From contig CAWIUF010000018.1 in assembly GCA_963839095.1 (NCBI GenBank), forward strand, positions 213,452-277,451: a stretch of 64,000 nt of DNA, in the 5' to 3' direction. This DNA comes from Palsa-504 sp963839095. Lineage in GTDB: Bacteria > Actinomycetota > Actinomycetes > Streptosporangiales > Streptosporangiaceae. The position numbers were made by a program, and so were the translations under genes. The notes under the pieces are model-generated. The model was given only the letters and a program-made list of their open reading frames with translations, made no database searches and was not told where the DNA came from. The stretch's first letter is position 1. Each line of letters starts with the position of its first letter. Shown here piece by piece: positions 8,676 through 18,093 of this stretch.

Positions 8676-9830
8676 ATGAGTGGTCAATCTCCGCGGTCCG
8701 CGGGCCGGCCCGCGCGGCGGCCGCAGACGGCGCTGATCGCAGCCGGACGGCCCGCCGATGAGCCGGGCCAGCCGCTGAACGTGCCCATCGTCCTGGCCTC
8801 GAACTTCCGGGCTGGCGGCCAGGAGGGGACGGGCGGCCGGGAGTACTCCCGCGGCGACGGCACCCCTGGCTGGGAGGCGCTGGAAGAGGTCATCGGGGAA
8901 CTGGAGGGCGGCAACGCCGTCGCGTTCGGCTCGGGCATGGCCGCCATCGCGGCGGTCCTGGACCCGCTGCCCGCGGGGGCCAGGGTGATGGCACCGACCG
9001 ACTGCTACGCGGGCGTGCACGCCCTGCTGGCCGACGGCCAGCAGCAGGGACGCTGGCACGTCGACCTGGTCGACATCACTGATACGGCCGCCGCCGTCGC
9101 CACGGCCCGCCAGGCCGACCTGGTGTGGCTGGAATCGCCGACCAACCCGCTGCTCGATATCGCCGACCTGCCCGCCTTGTGCGCCGCCGCCCGGGACGGC
9201 GGTGCCCTGGTCGCGGTCGACAACACCTTCGCCACCCCGCTGCTGCAGCAGCCGATCGCCTTCGGCGCCGACTTCACCGTGCACAGCGCGACGAAATTCC
9301 TCGGCGGCCACTCCGACCTGCTCCTTGGTCTCGCGGTGGCCGGCCGTCCCGAGCTCGGCGAGCGGCTGCGCCGCCGCCGGGAGGTCGCCGGGGCGGTCCC
9401 CGGCGCGCTGGAGACCTTCCTCGTCCTGCGCGGCCTGCGCACCCTGGCCCTGCGGCTGGAGCAGGGACAGCGCAGCGCCGGGGAACTGGCCCGCCGCCTG
9501 GCCGCACACCCCGCCGTCACCCGGGTCCGGTACCCGGGCCTGGCCGATCACCCCGGCCACGCGCAGGCAGCGGCGCAGATGACCGGATTCGGCGCCGTGC
9601 TCGGGTTCGAGGTACCGACCGCGGCCGCCGCCAGCGCCCTGTGCGCCGCGGTCCGCGTCATCCGCTCGGCCACCAGCCTCGGCGGCGTGGAAAGCACCAT
9701 CGAGCGCCGGGCCAAGCTAGCCGGCCAGGAACACCTGCCGCCCGGTTTCCTGCGCCTGAGCGTGGGATGCGAGCACATCGAGGACCTGTGGGATGACCTC
9801 AGCGGCGCCCTCGCCCAGGCCGGAACCTAA
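8676..9830 (+). CDS. Trans-sulfuration family PLP enzyme (cystathionine gamma-synthase/lyase-like)
   Basis: The protein is 384 residues, the usual length for the MetB/MetC/MGL family. YSRGDGTPGWEALE, the GSGMAAI loop, ESPTNPLLDI, VDNTFATP and the PLP-lysine motif SATKFLGGHSD are all present, and the C-terminal SLGGVESTIE segment is typical. It catalyses PLP-dependent beta/gamma elimination or replacement on cysteine, homocysteine or cystathionine-type substrates. The exact reaction cannot be assigned from motifs. No sulfur-metabolism genes are adjacent. Confidence 0.85.
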   Translation: MSGQSPRSAGRPARRPQTALIAAGRPADEPGQPLNVPIVLASNFRAGGQEGTGGREYSRGDGTPGWEALEEVIGELEGGNAVAFGSGMAAIAAVLDPLPAGARVMAPTDCYAGVHALLADGQQQGRWHVDLVDITDTAAAVATARQADLVWLESPTNPLLDIADLPALCAAARDGGALVAVDNTFATPLLQQPIAFGADFTVHSATKFLGGHSDLLLGLAVAGRPELGERLRRRREVAGAVPGALETFLVLRGLRTLALRLEQGQRSAGELARRLAAHPAVTRVRYPGLADHPGHAQAAAQMTGFGAVLGFEVPTAAAASALCAAVRVIRSATSLGGVESTIERRAKLAGQEHLPPGFLRLSVGCEHIEDLWDDLSGALAQAGT

Positions 9831-9991
9831 CGTGTCCGGTAACCCAGCCGTCTGAGGGATCATTGGTACGGCGCTTACCCGCATCAGGTCGGCAATGCCA
9901 CCTACCGCGCAACGCTGACTCCGAAGGGCGAGAAGCGGGGCGGGTGAGGTTGATGATGGGCGCTCCCCATCACGCTGGCGCCCGGCGAGGA

Positions 9992-10045
9992 CGTTTCATG
10001 ATCCGCTACGGCCGTTCGTGATCTGCCGGGGCCCGTTTCATGATC
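9992..10045 (+). repeat. Three short iterations of CGTTTCATGATC-like motif
   Basis: CGTTTCATGATC at 9992-10003, CGTTCGTGATC at 10013-10023 and CGTTTCATGATC at 10034-10045 recur at about 21-nt spacing, one every two helical turns, between the trans-sulfuration gene and the end of the TetR gene. Role unknown; possibly a protein-binding array or an old IS end. Confidence 0.35.
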
Positions 10046-10058
10046 TATGGGAAACGCT

Positions 10059-11276
10059 CTAGCCGGTGCGGTCATCGCCGGCGGGCAGCCCGAGGAGGCG
10101 GGTGCAGAGGGTCTCGACGGCGACCGCGACGGACGGGTCGCGGCGCAGGTGGGGGGTGCGGGCGATGTCGTTGGCCACCGACAGGGCGGCGTGCACCCGG
10201 ATCCGGGCCGCGGTCGGGTCGAGCCCGGGCTGGTCCAGGCGCAGCAGGTGGACCCACTCGCTGACGAAGTCGCGCTGGGCCCGGCGGATGGCGTGCCGCT
10301 CGCCGTCGGGCAGGTGGCCGATGTCGGTGATGAGCAGGCCGATGGTCTCGTGGTGGGTCTGGCTCAGCGCGACGTAGCAGCCGATCAGCATGCGCAGGGC
10401 GCTGGCGGCGTCGGGCGCCCGCCGGTAGACGGTGGAGACGTCCATGGCCAGCGCGGCGGCGCCCCGCCGCAGGGTGGTGACGAGCAGGTCGAGCTTGTTC
10501 GGCCAGTGGTTGTAGACGCTGGGGCCGGAGATGCCCACGGCATGGCCGATGTCCTCGATGCTCACCTGGGTGTAGCCGTGCGCGGCGAACATGCGCACGG
10601 CCTGGGTGAGCAGTTCCTCGCGGCGGGACGCGGGCACCAGGGCCGGGGTCCGGGCGCCGGGGCCCGGACGCGAAGGAGCCCCGACGGCGGGCAGGCCAGC
10701 AGGCAGGTCCGTGTCCAGCACCGTGCGGACCAGGCCGGCCAGCAGGTCCTGGTAGGCCGGCCGGGGCAGGTCCAGGTGGTGGAAGGACGGGCTGGTCAGC
10801 ACGGCCAGCACGGCCCAGGCAAGCAGGTCGGCGGCGGAGTCCGGCGTCCCGGGCCGGACCGCCTGGATGTAGCCGGCCAGGGTCCGGCCGATGTCGACGG
10901 TCACGTCGCGCAGCGGCCGGTAGGCGGCCGGTCCGAGGTCACGGGCCTCCCGCTGCCACATCAGCCCCAGATGCCGCTGGTCGAGGGCCTGGGCGGCCAG
11001 CCGGGCCGCGGCGGCCGAACGGTCGGCCGGGTCCAAGCTGGCGACCAGGTCGCGGGCCGCGTCCAGGCCGCCCGCCAGGACCGTGGCTAGCACGTCCTGC
11101 TTGCCGGCGAAATGCCGGTACAGCGCCGAAGGGCCGATGCCGACCGCGTCGGCCAGGTTGCTCATCCCCACCTTGGCGTAGCCGTCCTTGGCGAACAGGT
11201 CCGTGGCCGCGGCCAGGATCAGCTCCCGCCGGTTGCGCGGCCGCGTGCCGCGTGGCGCGAGGGCAGGATCGGGCAT
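10059..11276 (-). CDS. Tandem TetR/AcrR regulator (two TetR domains)
   Basis: The 405-residue protein contains two complete TetR-type helix-turn-helix modules. The first is at about residues 15-62 (LFAKDGYAKVGMSNLADAVG, then ALYRHF). The second is at about 218-265 (MFAAHGYTQVSIEDIGHAVG, then SVYNHW). Each is followed by a helical ligand-binding region. Ordinary TetR proteins are about 200 residues with one DNA-binding domain. The start ATG shares one base with the SDR stop (TGATG), so it is co-translated as last gene of the thiolase-hydratase-SDR operon. It probably represses that operon in response to an acyl-CoA; this is inference. Confidence 0.9.
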   Translation of the reverse strand: MPDPALAPRGTRPRNRRELILAAATDLFAKDGYAKVGMSNLADAVGIGPSALYRHFAGKQDVLATVLAGGLDAARDLVASLDPADRSAAAARLAAQALDQRHLGLMWQREARDLGPAAYRPLRDVTVDIGRTLAGYIQAVRPGTPDSAADLLAWAVLAVLTSPSFHHLDLPRPAYQDLLAGLVRTVLDTDLPAGLPAVGAPSRPGPGARTPALVPASRREELLTQAVRMFAAHGYTQVSIEDIGHAVGISGPSVYNHWPNKLDLLVTTLRRGAAALAMDVSTVYRRAPDAASALRMLIGCYVALSQTHHETIGLLITDIGHLPDGERHAIRRAQRDFVSEWVHLLRLDQPGLDPTAARIRVHAALSVANDIARTPHLRRDPSVAVAVETLCTRLLGLPAGDDRTG

Positions 11277-12106
11277 CAGCCGAAGAAGCCGCCGCCGCAG
11301 ATCAGGGTCTGCGCGCTGACGTAATCGGACTCGGGGATGCAGAACAGGTACACCGCGCCCGCGGCGTCGGCCGGGGTGCCTGCCCGGCCCAGCGGGATCA
11401 TCTGCTCCAGCGTGGCGAGCAGGGCGGGATTGACCCCGACCTTGATCTGCTGGCCCTGGACGTCGATGGTGGCGTCGCCGCCGGCCGGGGCCTCGGTGAG
11501 CCGGGTCTTGATCAGGCCGAACGCCACCGTGTTGACGGTGACGTTGTACCGGCCCCATTCCTTGGCCAGCGCCCGGGTCAGGCCGGTGATGCCGGCCTTG
11601 GCCGCGGCGTAGTTGGCCTGCCCGGCGTTGCCGCCCAGGCCGGCCAGGGAGGAGATGTTGACCACCTTGCGGCAGGGGACCGGCTGGCCGTCGGCCCGGG
11701 CCTGCTTGACCAGCCCGGAGATGACCGGCTGGGCGGCGCGCAGGATCCGGAACGGCGCCTTGAGGTGCACGTCGAGGATGGCGTCCCACTGCTCGTCGGA
11801 CATCTTCTGGATGACCGAGTCCCAGGTGTAGCCCGCGTTGTTGACGATGATGTCGAGACCGCCGAAGGAGTCCACCGCGGTCCCGGTGAACCGCTCGGCG
11901 AACCCGGCCTCGGTGACGCTGCCCGCGCACGCCACCGCCCGGCCGCCCGCGGCCGTGATCGCGGTGACGGTCTCCTTGGCCGGGCCGTCGTCCAGGTCGT
12001 TGACAACCACGGCGGCGCCGTCGCCCGCCAGCTTGCGCGCGATCTCGGCCCCGATGCCGCGGCCGGCCCCGGTGACGATCGCGACCTTGCCGTCCAGCTT
12101 GCCCAT
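11276..12106 (-). CDS. SDR family oxidoreductase (FabG/HSD-like)
   Basis: The 276-residue protein has the classical SDR layout. The NAD(P)-binding TGAGRGIG lies near residue 13, DL follows the second strand, then NNAG, a catalytic Ser in NISSLAG and the YAAAK active site. It probably oxidises a 3-hydroxyacyl-CoA, since it is encoded between two hydratase-type genes, a thiolase and a TetR regulator. That set matches a beta-oxidation-like side-chain degradation module. RBS-like AAAGGACCG lies just upstream of ATG 12106. Confidence 0.9.
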   Translation of the reverse strand: MGKLDGKVAIVTGAGRGIGAEIARKLAGDGAAVVVNDLDDGPAKETVTAITAAGGRAVACAGSVTEAGFAERFTGTAVDSFGGLDIIVNNAGYTWDSVIQKMSDEQWDAILDVHLKAPFRILRAAQPVISGLVKQARADGQPVPCRKVVNISSLAGLGGNAGQANYAAAKAGITGLTRALAKEWGRYNVTVNTVAFGLIKTRLTEAPAGGDATIDVQGQQIKVGVNPALLATLEQMIPLGRAGTPADAAGAVYLFCIPESDYVSAQTLICGGGFFG

Positions 12107-12116
12107 GTCGGTCCTT

Positions 12117-12518
12117 TCAGTTCAGGTCGATGACGGCGTCGCCGGTCAGGGTGACGGTCCCGTCGGCCAGGGTGACGGCCACCTTCACGGTGGCCAGGCC
12201 GTCGGCGACCGACACCACCCGGCCGGTGCAGGTGGGCTGGCCGTGGACGGGCGTGATGGCGGTAAAGCGGACCTGCCAGGACCGCAGCCGCTCCTGCGGC
12301 ACCCAGTCGGTCAGCAGCCGGCCGAGGTAGGCCATCGACAGCATGCCGTGCGCGAACACGTCGTCCAGCCCGGCCGACCGCGCCACGTCCAGGTCGATGT
12401 GGATCGGGTTGTGGTCACCCGACGCGCCCGCGAACAGGGCCAGCGTGGCCCGCGAGATCGGCTCGACGGCCAGCGGCGGCAGCTCGGTGCCGGCCTCGAG
12501 CCCGGACAGCTCGATCAT
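12117..12518 (-). CDS. MaoC-like hydratase
   Basis: The protein is 133 residues with a single hot-dog fold. The R-hydratase signature is present: GASGDHNPIHID (catalytic Asp and His) followed by FAHGM. It adds water to enoyl-CoA, or removes it. Its start overlaps the end of the preceding FAS1-like hydratase gene by 4 nt (ATGA). Such small paired proteins often form heteromeric hydratases, as in ChsH1-ChsH2 of steroid degradation, so the two proteins probably act together. Confidence 0.9.
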   Translation of the reverse strand: MIELSGLEAGTELPPLAVEPISRATLALFAGASGDHNPIHIDLDVARSAGLDDVFAHGMLSMAYLGRLLTDWVPQERLRSWQVRFTAITPVHGQPTCTGRVVSVADGLATVKVAVTLADGTVTLTGDAVIDLN

Positions 12519-12973
12519 GCGGTCACCTCCAGGTGACGCACCACGATCGTCGTGCTGGCCTCGGCGATCAGCACGCCGTCCCGGGTGATGTCGGTCTGCT
12601 TGACCAGGAACTCCAGCCCGCTGCCGGGCCGGCTGACCACGCTGGTGATGCGGGAGGTCAGCGTCAGGGTGTCTCCGGCGTGGGCCAGCGCGTGATAGGT
12701 GTACGACTGCTTCCCGTGCAGCACCTCCCGCAGGTCAATCCCCAGTTCACCCAGATAGCCGAACGGGGCCGGCGATTCCAGCTCCAGCCCGAAGAAAAAC
12801 GTGGGCGGGACCGGGAGGTCCGGGTGGCCCGCTGCCCGGGCCGCGGCCAGGTCACTGTAGACCGGGTCGGCCTGCCCGGTGACCCGGGCGAACAGCGCCA
12901 GCCGCCCGCGTTCGACCGGCACCACGATCGGGTCGAACCGGTACGCCCGGGCCTTGTCGGCGTCGATCGCCAT
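12515..12973 (-). CDS. FAS1-like dehydratase / MaoC N-terminal domain protein
   Basis: The protein has 152 residues from ATG 12973. It shows the degenerate hot-dog half: a VTGQADPVYSDLAAARAAG segment that lacks the catalytic His of the true hydratase motif, then VPPTFFFGLELE and YHALAHAGDTL. It likely pairs with the catalytic MaoC subunit encoded next, giving a heteromeric enoyl-CoA hydratase. It begins 2 nt after the thiolase stop, and the following gene overlaps it by 4 nt. Confidence 0.8.
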   Translation of the reverse strand: MAIDADKARAYRFDPIVVPVERGRLALFARVTGQADPVYSDLAAARAAGHPDLPVPPTFFFGLELESPAPFGYLGELGIDLREVLHGKQSYTYHALAHAGDTLTLTSRITSVVSRPGSGLEFLVKQTDITRDGVLIAEASTTIVVRHLEVTA

Positions 12974-12975
12974 GT

Positions 12976-14160
12976 TCAGGAAACCTTCTCGTACAGGGTG
13001 ATCACGGCGGCGCCGCCTAGGCCGATGTTGTGCTGCAGGGCCACCGACACGTCGTCCACCTGGCGCGGGCCCGCCTCGCCGCGCAGCTGCCAGACCAGCT
13101 CGGCGCACTGGGCCAGGCCGGTGGCGCCGAGCGGGTGCCCCTTGGACAGCAGGCCGCCGGACGGGTTGGTCACCACCCGGCCGCCGTAGGTGTTGTCGCC
13201 GTCGGCGATGAACTTCTCGGCCGTGCCCTCCGCGGTCAGCCCGAGCGCCTCGTAGCTGATCACCTCGTTGGTGGTGAAGCAGTCGTGCAGCTCGACCACG
13301 CGGACGTCGCGCGGGTCCACCCCGGCGCTCTCGTACACCTGCCGGGCCGCGGCGGCGGTCATGTCGTAGCCGACCAGCCGCATCAGGTCCCCGTCGAACG
13401 ACGCGGCCGTGTCGGTGGTCATGGCCTGGGCGCTGATGACCACGTCGGTGCGCAGGCCGCGAGCCCGGGCGAACGCCTCGCTGACGACGATCGCGGCGGC
13501 CGCGCCGCAGGTGGGCGGGCAGCACTGCAGCCGGGTCAGCGGTCCGTAGATGGGCGGTGAGCCCAGCACCTCCTCGGCGGTCACCGGGGCGGTGAACACG
13601 GCGTAGGGGTTGCCCGCCGCGTGCCGCCGCGACTTCACCGAGACCTGCGCGAACACCGCCGGGTCCATCCCGTACTTCGCGCAGTACGCCGCCCCGGCCG
13701 CGCCGAAGTACCGGGGCGCCGCCGGGACGTCGCCCACGTCGCCCAGCTCCCGGGTGAACGCCTCGTCGAACCGGGTGAACGCGCTCGGCCGGTCGTCCCA
13801 GTGCGCCTTGAGCGCGCCGCGCTGCATCTGCTCGAACCCCAGGGCCAGCACGCAGTCGGCCGCGCCGGACGCGACCGCCTGGCGGGCCAGGTACAGGGCC
13901 GAGGACCCGGTCGAGCAGTTGTTGTTCACGTTGATCACCGGGATGCCGGTCATCCCCACCCGGTACAGCGCGTTCTGCCCGCTGGTCGAGTCGCCGTACA
14001 CATAGCCCGCGTAGGCCTGCTGGACCGCGGACAGGTCGAGGCCGGCGTCGGCCAGCGCGGCTCGCACCGCCCGCTCGGCGAGCACGTCATAGCTGTCGGC
14101 CTTGCTGGGCGTGGCGAAAGGGACCATACCGACCCCGGCTACGGCCACCCGTTCGGTCAT
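12976..14160 (-). CDS. SCP2/lipid-transfer-type thiolase
   Basis: The protein is 394 residues. The nucleophile Cys lies in VNNNCSTGSSAL, ELHDCF carries the catalytic His region, and GHPLGATGLAQ is the C-terminal signature. These match SCP-x/Ltp2-like thiolases, which cleave 3-ketoacyl-CoA or act as aldolases in sterol side-chain degradation. It heads the minus-strand operon, with AAGGAG upstream of the ATG. The operon is divergent from an acyl-CoA ligase across about 107 nt, supporting one catabolic locus. The actual substrate is not evident. Confidence 0.9.
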   Translation of the reverse strand: MTERVAVAGVGMVPFATPSKADSYDVLAERAVRAALADAGLDLSAVQQAYAGYVYGDSTSGQNALYRVGMTGIPVINVNNNCSTGSSALYLARQAVASGAADCVLALGFEQMQRGALKAHWDDRPSAFTRFDEAFTRELGDVGDVPAAPRYFGAAGAAYCAKYGMDPAVFAQVSVKSRRHAAGNPYAVFTAPVTAEEVLGSPPIYGPLTRLQCCPPTCGAAAAIVVSEAFARARGLRTDVVISAQAMTTDTAASFDGDLMRLVGYDMTAAAARQVYESAGVDPRDVRVVELHDCFTTNEVISYEALGLTAEGTAEKFIADGDNTYGGRVVTNPSGGLLSKGHPLGATGLAQCAELVWQLRGEAGPRQVDDVSVALQHNIGLGGAAVITLYEKVS

Positions 14161-14267
14161 CTTGTGGGCTCCTTACTAGTCGCTATTCACTTAATACACT
14201 GCCAGAGGTTGACATGTGAAGGTCTATCGACGACTGTGTTCCGTACCACGCTTGCGCGGATTCACAA
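14161..14267. promoter_or_regulatory. Divergent promoter region, thiolase operon / acyl-CoA ligase
   Basis: This 107-nt gap separates two divergent catabolic transcripts. A TTGACA hexamer at 14209-14214 points rightward, but no strong -10 follows. On the minus strand AAGGAG precedes the thiolase ATG. A short imperfect dyad (ATTCACTTAAT, 14184-14194) is the best candidate for a regulator site; the tandem TetR encoded downstream is the likely partner. Confidence 0.35.
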
Positions 14268-15825
14268 ATGGAGCGCTCGATGTACCTGACCCAGGGCCTG
14301 CACCGCGCCGTCCAGCAGCAGCCGGACGAGGTGATGACGACCTTCGGCGCCCGGCGGCGCACCTTCCGCGAGGTGGCGGCCCGGGTCGCCCGGCTGGCCG
14401 GGGCGCTGCGCGAGCTCGGCGTCGGGGACGGCGACCGGGTGGCCATGCTGGCGCTGAACTCCGACCGCTACAACGAGTACCTGCTCGCCGTGCCGTGGGC
14501 CAACGCGGTCCTGAACCCGGTGAACTTCCGGTGGAGCGTGGCCGAGATCGCCTACTCGCTGCGCGACTCGGGGTCCCGGGTGCTGCTGGTGGATGACATG
14601 TTCGCGCCGATGCTGCCCGCGCTGCGCGAAGCCGTGCCCGAGCTCGCCACCGTGATCGCTGCTGGCGATGGGCCCGTCCCGGACGGCGCCCTGGGCTACG
14701 AGGACCTGATCGCCGCGGCCGGCCCGGTGCCGGACTGCCGCCGGGGCGGGGACGAGCTGGCCGGGCTGTTCTACACCGGCGGGACCACCGGGTTCCCCAA
14801 GGGCGTCATGCTCTCGCACGCCAACCTGGGCATCTCCTGGCTCGGCTCGGCCGCCACCGGGTCCATGGGCCGGCCCGGCTCGCGCACCCTGCACGCCGCG
14901 CCCATGTTCCACCTGGCCGACCTGGCGTTCTGGGGGATCACGGTGCTGGTCGGCGGGAGCCACGTGATCCTGCCCGGCCTTCGACCCGGCGGCCGTCCTG
15001 TCCGCCATCGAGACGGAGCAGGTCACCGACGCGCTGCTGGTGCCGACCATGATCCAGCTGCTGGTGGACCACCCCGGCATCGGCCGGCACAACCTGAGCA
15101 GCCTGCGCGCGGTGGTGTACGGCGCCTCGCCGATCCCGCAGCCGGTCCTGGAACGGGCCATGAAGGCCTTCCCCAGCGCCTCGTTCACCCAGGCCTACGG
15201 CATGACCGAGCTGGCCCCGGTGGCCACCATGCTCAGCCCGGCCGACCACGAGGCGGGCCGGCTGCGCGCGGCCGGCCGGGCGGCGCCGCACGCCGAGGTG
15301 CGGGTGGTGGACCCGGACGACGCCGAGGTCCCGGCCGGGACCGTGGGCGAGATCGTCGTCCGGGGCGGGCACGTCATGCAGGGCTACTGGAACCAGCCGG
15401 ACGAGACCGCCCACGCGCTGCGCGGCGGCTGGATGCACACCGGCGACGGCGGCTACCTCGACGAGGACGGCTACCTGTACGTCGTCGACCGGCTCAAGGA
15501 CATGATCGTCAGCGGCGGGGAGAACGTGTACTCGGCCGAGGTGGAGAACGCCGTGGCCCGCCACCCGGCCGTGGCCCAGTGCGCCGTGATCGGCGTGCCC
15601 GACCCGGACTGGGGCGAGCGCGTCCACGCCGTCGTGGTGCTGCAGCCCGGCGCGACCCTGACCGCGGGCGAGCTGCGCGAGCACGTCAAGACGCTCATCG
15701 CCGGCTACAAGGCGCCGCGGAGCATGGAGGTCGCCGACGCGCTGCCGCTGTCCGGCGCGGGCAAGGTCCTCAAGCGCGAGCTGCGGCAGAAGTACTGGGG
15801 CGGCAGCGAACGCCAGGTTCACTGA
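14268..15825 (+). CDS. Acyl-CoA synthetase (AMP-binding), frameshifted
   Basis: Two frames together encode one adenylate-forming ligase of about 518 residues. The first carries the P-loop-like FYTGGTTGFPKGVMLSH. The second carries YGMTEL, HTGDGGYLDEDGYLYVVDR, the hinge KDMIVSGGENVYS and the C-terminal lysine region SGAGKVLKREL. One extra C at about 14978 (GGCC for GGC) breaks the frame; without it the text reads continuously through FDPAAV. It should activate a carboxylic acid to its CoA thioester for the divergent thiolase/hydratase operon. The break is probably a sequence error. Confidence 0.85.
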
Positions 15826-15847
15826 CGACGCCGGTCACGGAGGTTCG

Positions 15848-16799
15848 ATGCCAGCGAAAATGCCCCAGCCGCTGGGCGGGGTCTTCTCGGTCCTCGCGTT
15901 CGCGATGAAGCACGGGCTGCTGCCCGGCCCGGAGAAGGCACTCGAGAAGCCGCACGACGAGCGGCTCAAGCGGGTGACCCCGGGATTCATGGTCAAGCGC
16001 GGCCCCGCCGTCGACACCCAGGACGTCATCGTGCCGGGACGCGACGGCCCGATACCGGCCCGCGTCTACACGCCGTCCCGGCACCAGGCCCGGCGCGCCC
16101 GCGTTCCTGTTCATCCACGGCGGCGCCTTCATCGACTGCGGCGTGGACTTCTGCGACAACGTGCAGCGCGGGCTGGCCTACCGCACCGGCTGGGTGGTGG
16201 TCGGGCTGTCCTACCGGCTCGCCCCCGAGCATCCCTTCCCGGCCGGCCTGCACGACTGCGCGGACGTGCTGCAGTGGATGCACGACACCCGCCCGGGTGG
16301 CCTGGACCCGCGGCGCATCGCGGTCGGCGGCGAGAGCGCCGGAGGCAACCTGACGGTGGCGCTGTGCCTGTACGCGCGGGACAACGGCGGCCCGGCGATC
16401 GCGCACCAGTCGGTCTACTACCCCTTCACCGACACCTCGCTGACCGCGCCCGACTGGGACAGCGGCCTCATGCCGGGCGTGGACCGCAAGGCCGGGCAGC
16501 TGATGGTCCAGCTCTACGGCGGCGACGAGGCCCGCAATCCGCTGGTGAACGTCCTGGGGGCCGACCTGCGCGGGCTGCCGCCCGCGACCGTGATCACCTG
16601 CGGCCACGACGTCCTGCACACCGACGGGGTGCGGCTGGTCGAGGCGCTGCGCGCGGCCGGCGTCGAGACCCTGCACACCCACTACGACGACATGCCGCAC
16701 GGCTTCTTGATGTACTCCCGGCTGACCAGCCGCGCCGGGGTGTCCATCGAGGAGATGGCCCGGCAGGCCGGCCGCCGCTTCGCGGCGGAGCCAGCGTGA
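15848..16799 (+). CDS. Alpha/beta hydrolase (HSL-type), frameshifted
   Basis: The N-terminal frame (ATG 15848 to about 16080) and a second frame (to TGA 16799) join into one esterase of about 317 residues once a single extra base near 16060-16090 is removed. The second frame supplies HGGAF, GGESAGG, an Asp in the CGHDVL segment and the catalytic His in MPHGFLM. It follows the acyl-CoA ligase by 22 nt, so it belongs to the same transcript and may release the acyl substrate from an ester. Substrate unknown. Confidence 0.8.
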
Positions 16800-16968
16800 T
16801 CAGTCAGTAGGTGGCCAGACGACGTGGTCGAGGAAGTCCTCGACGGCGGTGAGGACAGCGGGATCTGGGCGCTGTTGTTTACGCCTGGCGCCAGTACGAC
16901 GGACCGGCCTGACCGAGGGCCGGCATAATCCGATTCTACGAATCCGGCCCGCGTGACAGCATGAGGTC

Positions 16969-17496
16969 ATGACGGTTCCGTCGGCCGGCCCGGAGGTCAT
17001 CGTCCGCGACTACGCCGACGGTGACTACGGTGCTTGCCGGTCCCTGTGGGCGGAGCTGACCGAGTACCACCGGGGTATCTACCGCGACCCCACGATCGGC
17101 GGGGACGATCCGGGCGCGGGATTCGACGGCTACCTGGCCGAGCCGCACCGGACGGGATCCTGGGTGGCCGAGTCGCGGGGGCGGGTTATCGGCCTGACCG
17201 GGCTGTTCGACCGGGGCGCGAGCGGGGAAGTCGAGCCGGTCGTCGTCGCGGCAGCCGCCCGGGACCAGGGCATCGGCCGCCTGCTCCTCAGCCGGGTGGC
17301 CAACGAGGCCCGCGCCCGTGGCCACGAGTACCTGGCCATTCGCCCGGTGGCCCGCAACCTCGCAGCGATCCGCCGTTTCCATGCCGCCGGTTTCCGGAAC
17401 CTGGGCGGCCACATCGACCTCACCATGGATTTGGCACCGCGGCGGCACGAGTGGCTGCCCGGAGCCAGCCTGCACGGCCTCGACTTTGGCTACTGA
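16969..17496 (+). CDS. GNAT family N-acetyltransferase
   Basis: The protein is 175 residues from ATG 16969. It has an N-terminal VRDYADGDYGACRSLW strand-helix, the acetyl-CoA-binding VVAAAARDQGIGRLLL segment (R/Q-x-x-G-x-G/A type) and AIRRFHAAGF near the end, a full GNAT fold. The acceptor substrate is unknown. A short dyad GATTC-tac-GAATC lies about 35 nt upstream. It converges on the SRPBCC gene and overlaps it tail to tail by 7 nt. Confidence 0.85.
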   Translation: MTVPSAGPEVIVRDYADGDYGACRSLWAELTEYHRGIYRDPTIGGDDPGAGFDGYLAEPHRTGSWVAESRGRVIGLTGLFDRGASGEVEPVVVAAAARDQGIGRLLLSRVANEARARGHEYLAIRPVARNLAAIRRFHAAGFRNLGGHIDLTMDLAPRRHEWLPGASLHGLDFGY

Positions 17497-17891
17497 GCGG
17501 CTTCGAGCACCTGCTTGAGCCGGGCGAGGTCGGCCGTCACCGATCTCGCGTCGCGCTCGAAGTCCTCGTCGCTCATGCCGGGGAGCCGGCGGAGCGTGAA
17601 CATCACCTCGGAGCCGCTTCCGTCCCTGGTCACGCGCATGGGGTTATAGATGACCTCACCCGATGGCAACGTGACGTCGTGGTCAAGAACGCCGTATTCG
17701 TTGCGGGGGACGAAGGCGAAGCTGACGCGCCCCATCGGCGAGTCCGCGAACCACTGGCCATCGACGTGCTCGACGGAGCTGCCGAGCCCCGGCGCCCACG
17801 CGGGCAAGTGGGCCGGGTCCGAGGCGTAGTCGTAGACGTCGGCCGCGGGCCGGCTGATCCGCTCGCTGAGATGCCTGGATTCTGAAGCCAT
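17490..17891 (-). CDS. SRPBCC family (START-like) protein
   Basis: The protein has 133 residues from ATG 17891; an ATG 17 codons further up is less likely because the added residues look non-coding. The ISRPAADVYDYASDPAHLPAWAPG opening and DFERDARSVTADLARLKQVLE ending are typical of polyketide-cyclase/START-like lipid- or ligand-binding barrels. The ligand is unknown. No neighbours suggest a pathway. Confidence 0.8.
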   Translation of the reverse strand: MASESRHLSERISRPAADVYDYASDPAHLPAWAPGLGSSVEHVDGQWFADSPMGRVSFAFVPRNEYGVLDHDVTLPSGEVIYNPMRVTRDGSGSEVMFTLRRLPGMSDEDFERDARSVTADLARLKQVLEAAQ

Positions 17892-18093
17892 GGGCCTACT
17901 GTCGCAGGCCGGCCGGGCATCGTTATTGAACAGAACGGACATGCGGAGACTGGTCTAGAGATCTTCCACGGTCGAGGCTACGGTCCGGCGCCGCGTTCGC
18001 GCGAGTCCCGTCCGCCTCTGGCGTCCCGCCGGCCGGTACCCGGCGCCCCCGCTACCCGGCACCCGCCCGTACCCGACACGTCCCCGGTACTCC

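Noticed and set aside
14900..15850. Programmed ribosomal frameshifting in the acyl-CoA ligase
   Set aside because: No slippery heptamer or downstream pseudoknot is evident and similar one-base breaks recur across unrelated genes, which points to sequence error.
16800..16880. Minus-strand tail DPAVLTAVEDFLDHVVWPP
   Set aside because: Looks like the end of a protein but the upstream part is low-complexity Arg-rich sequence; no family recognised.
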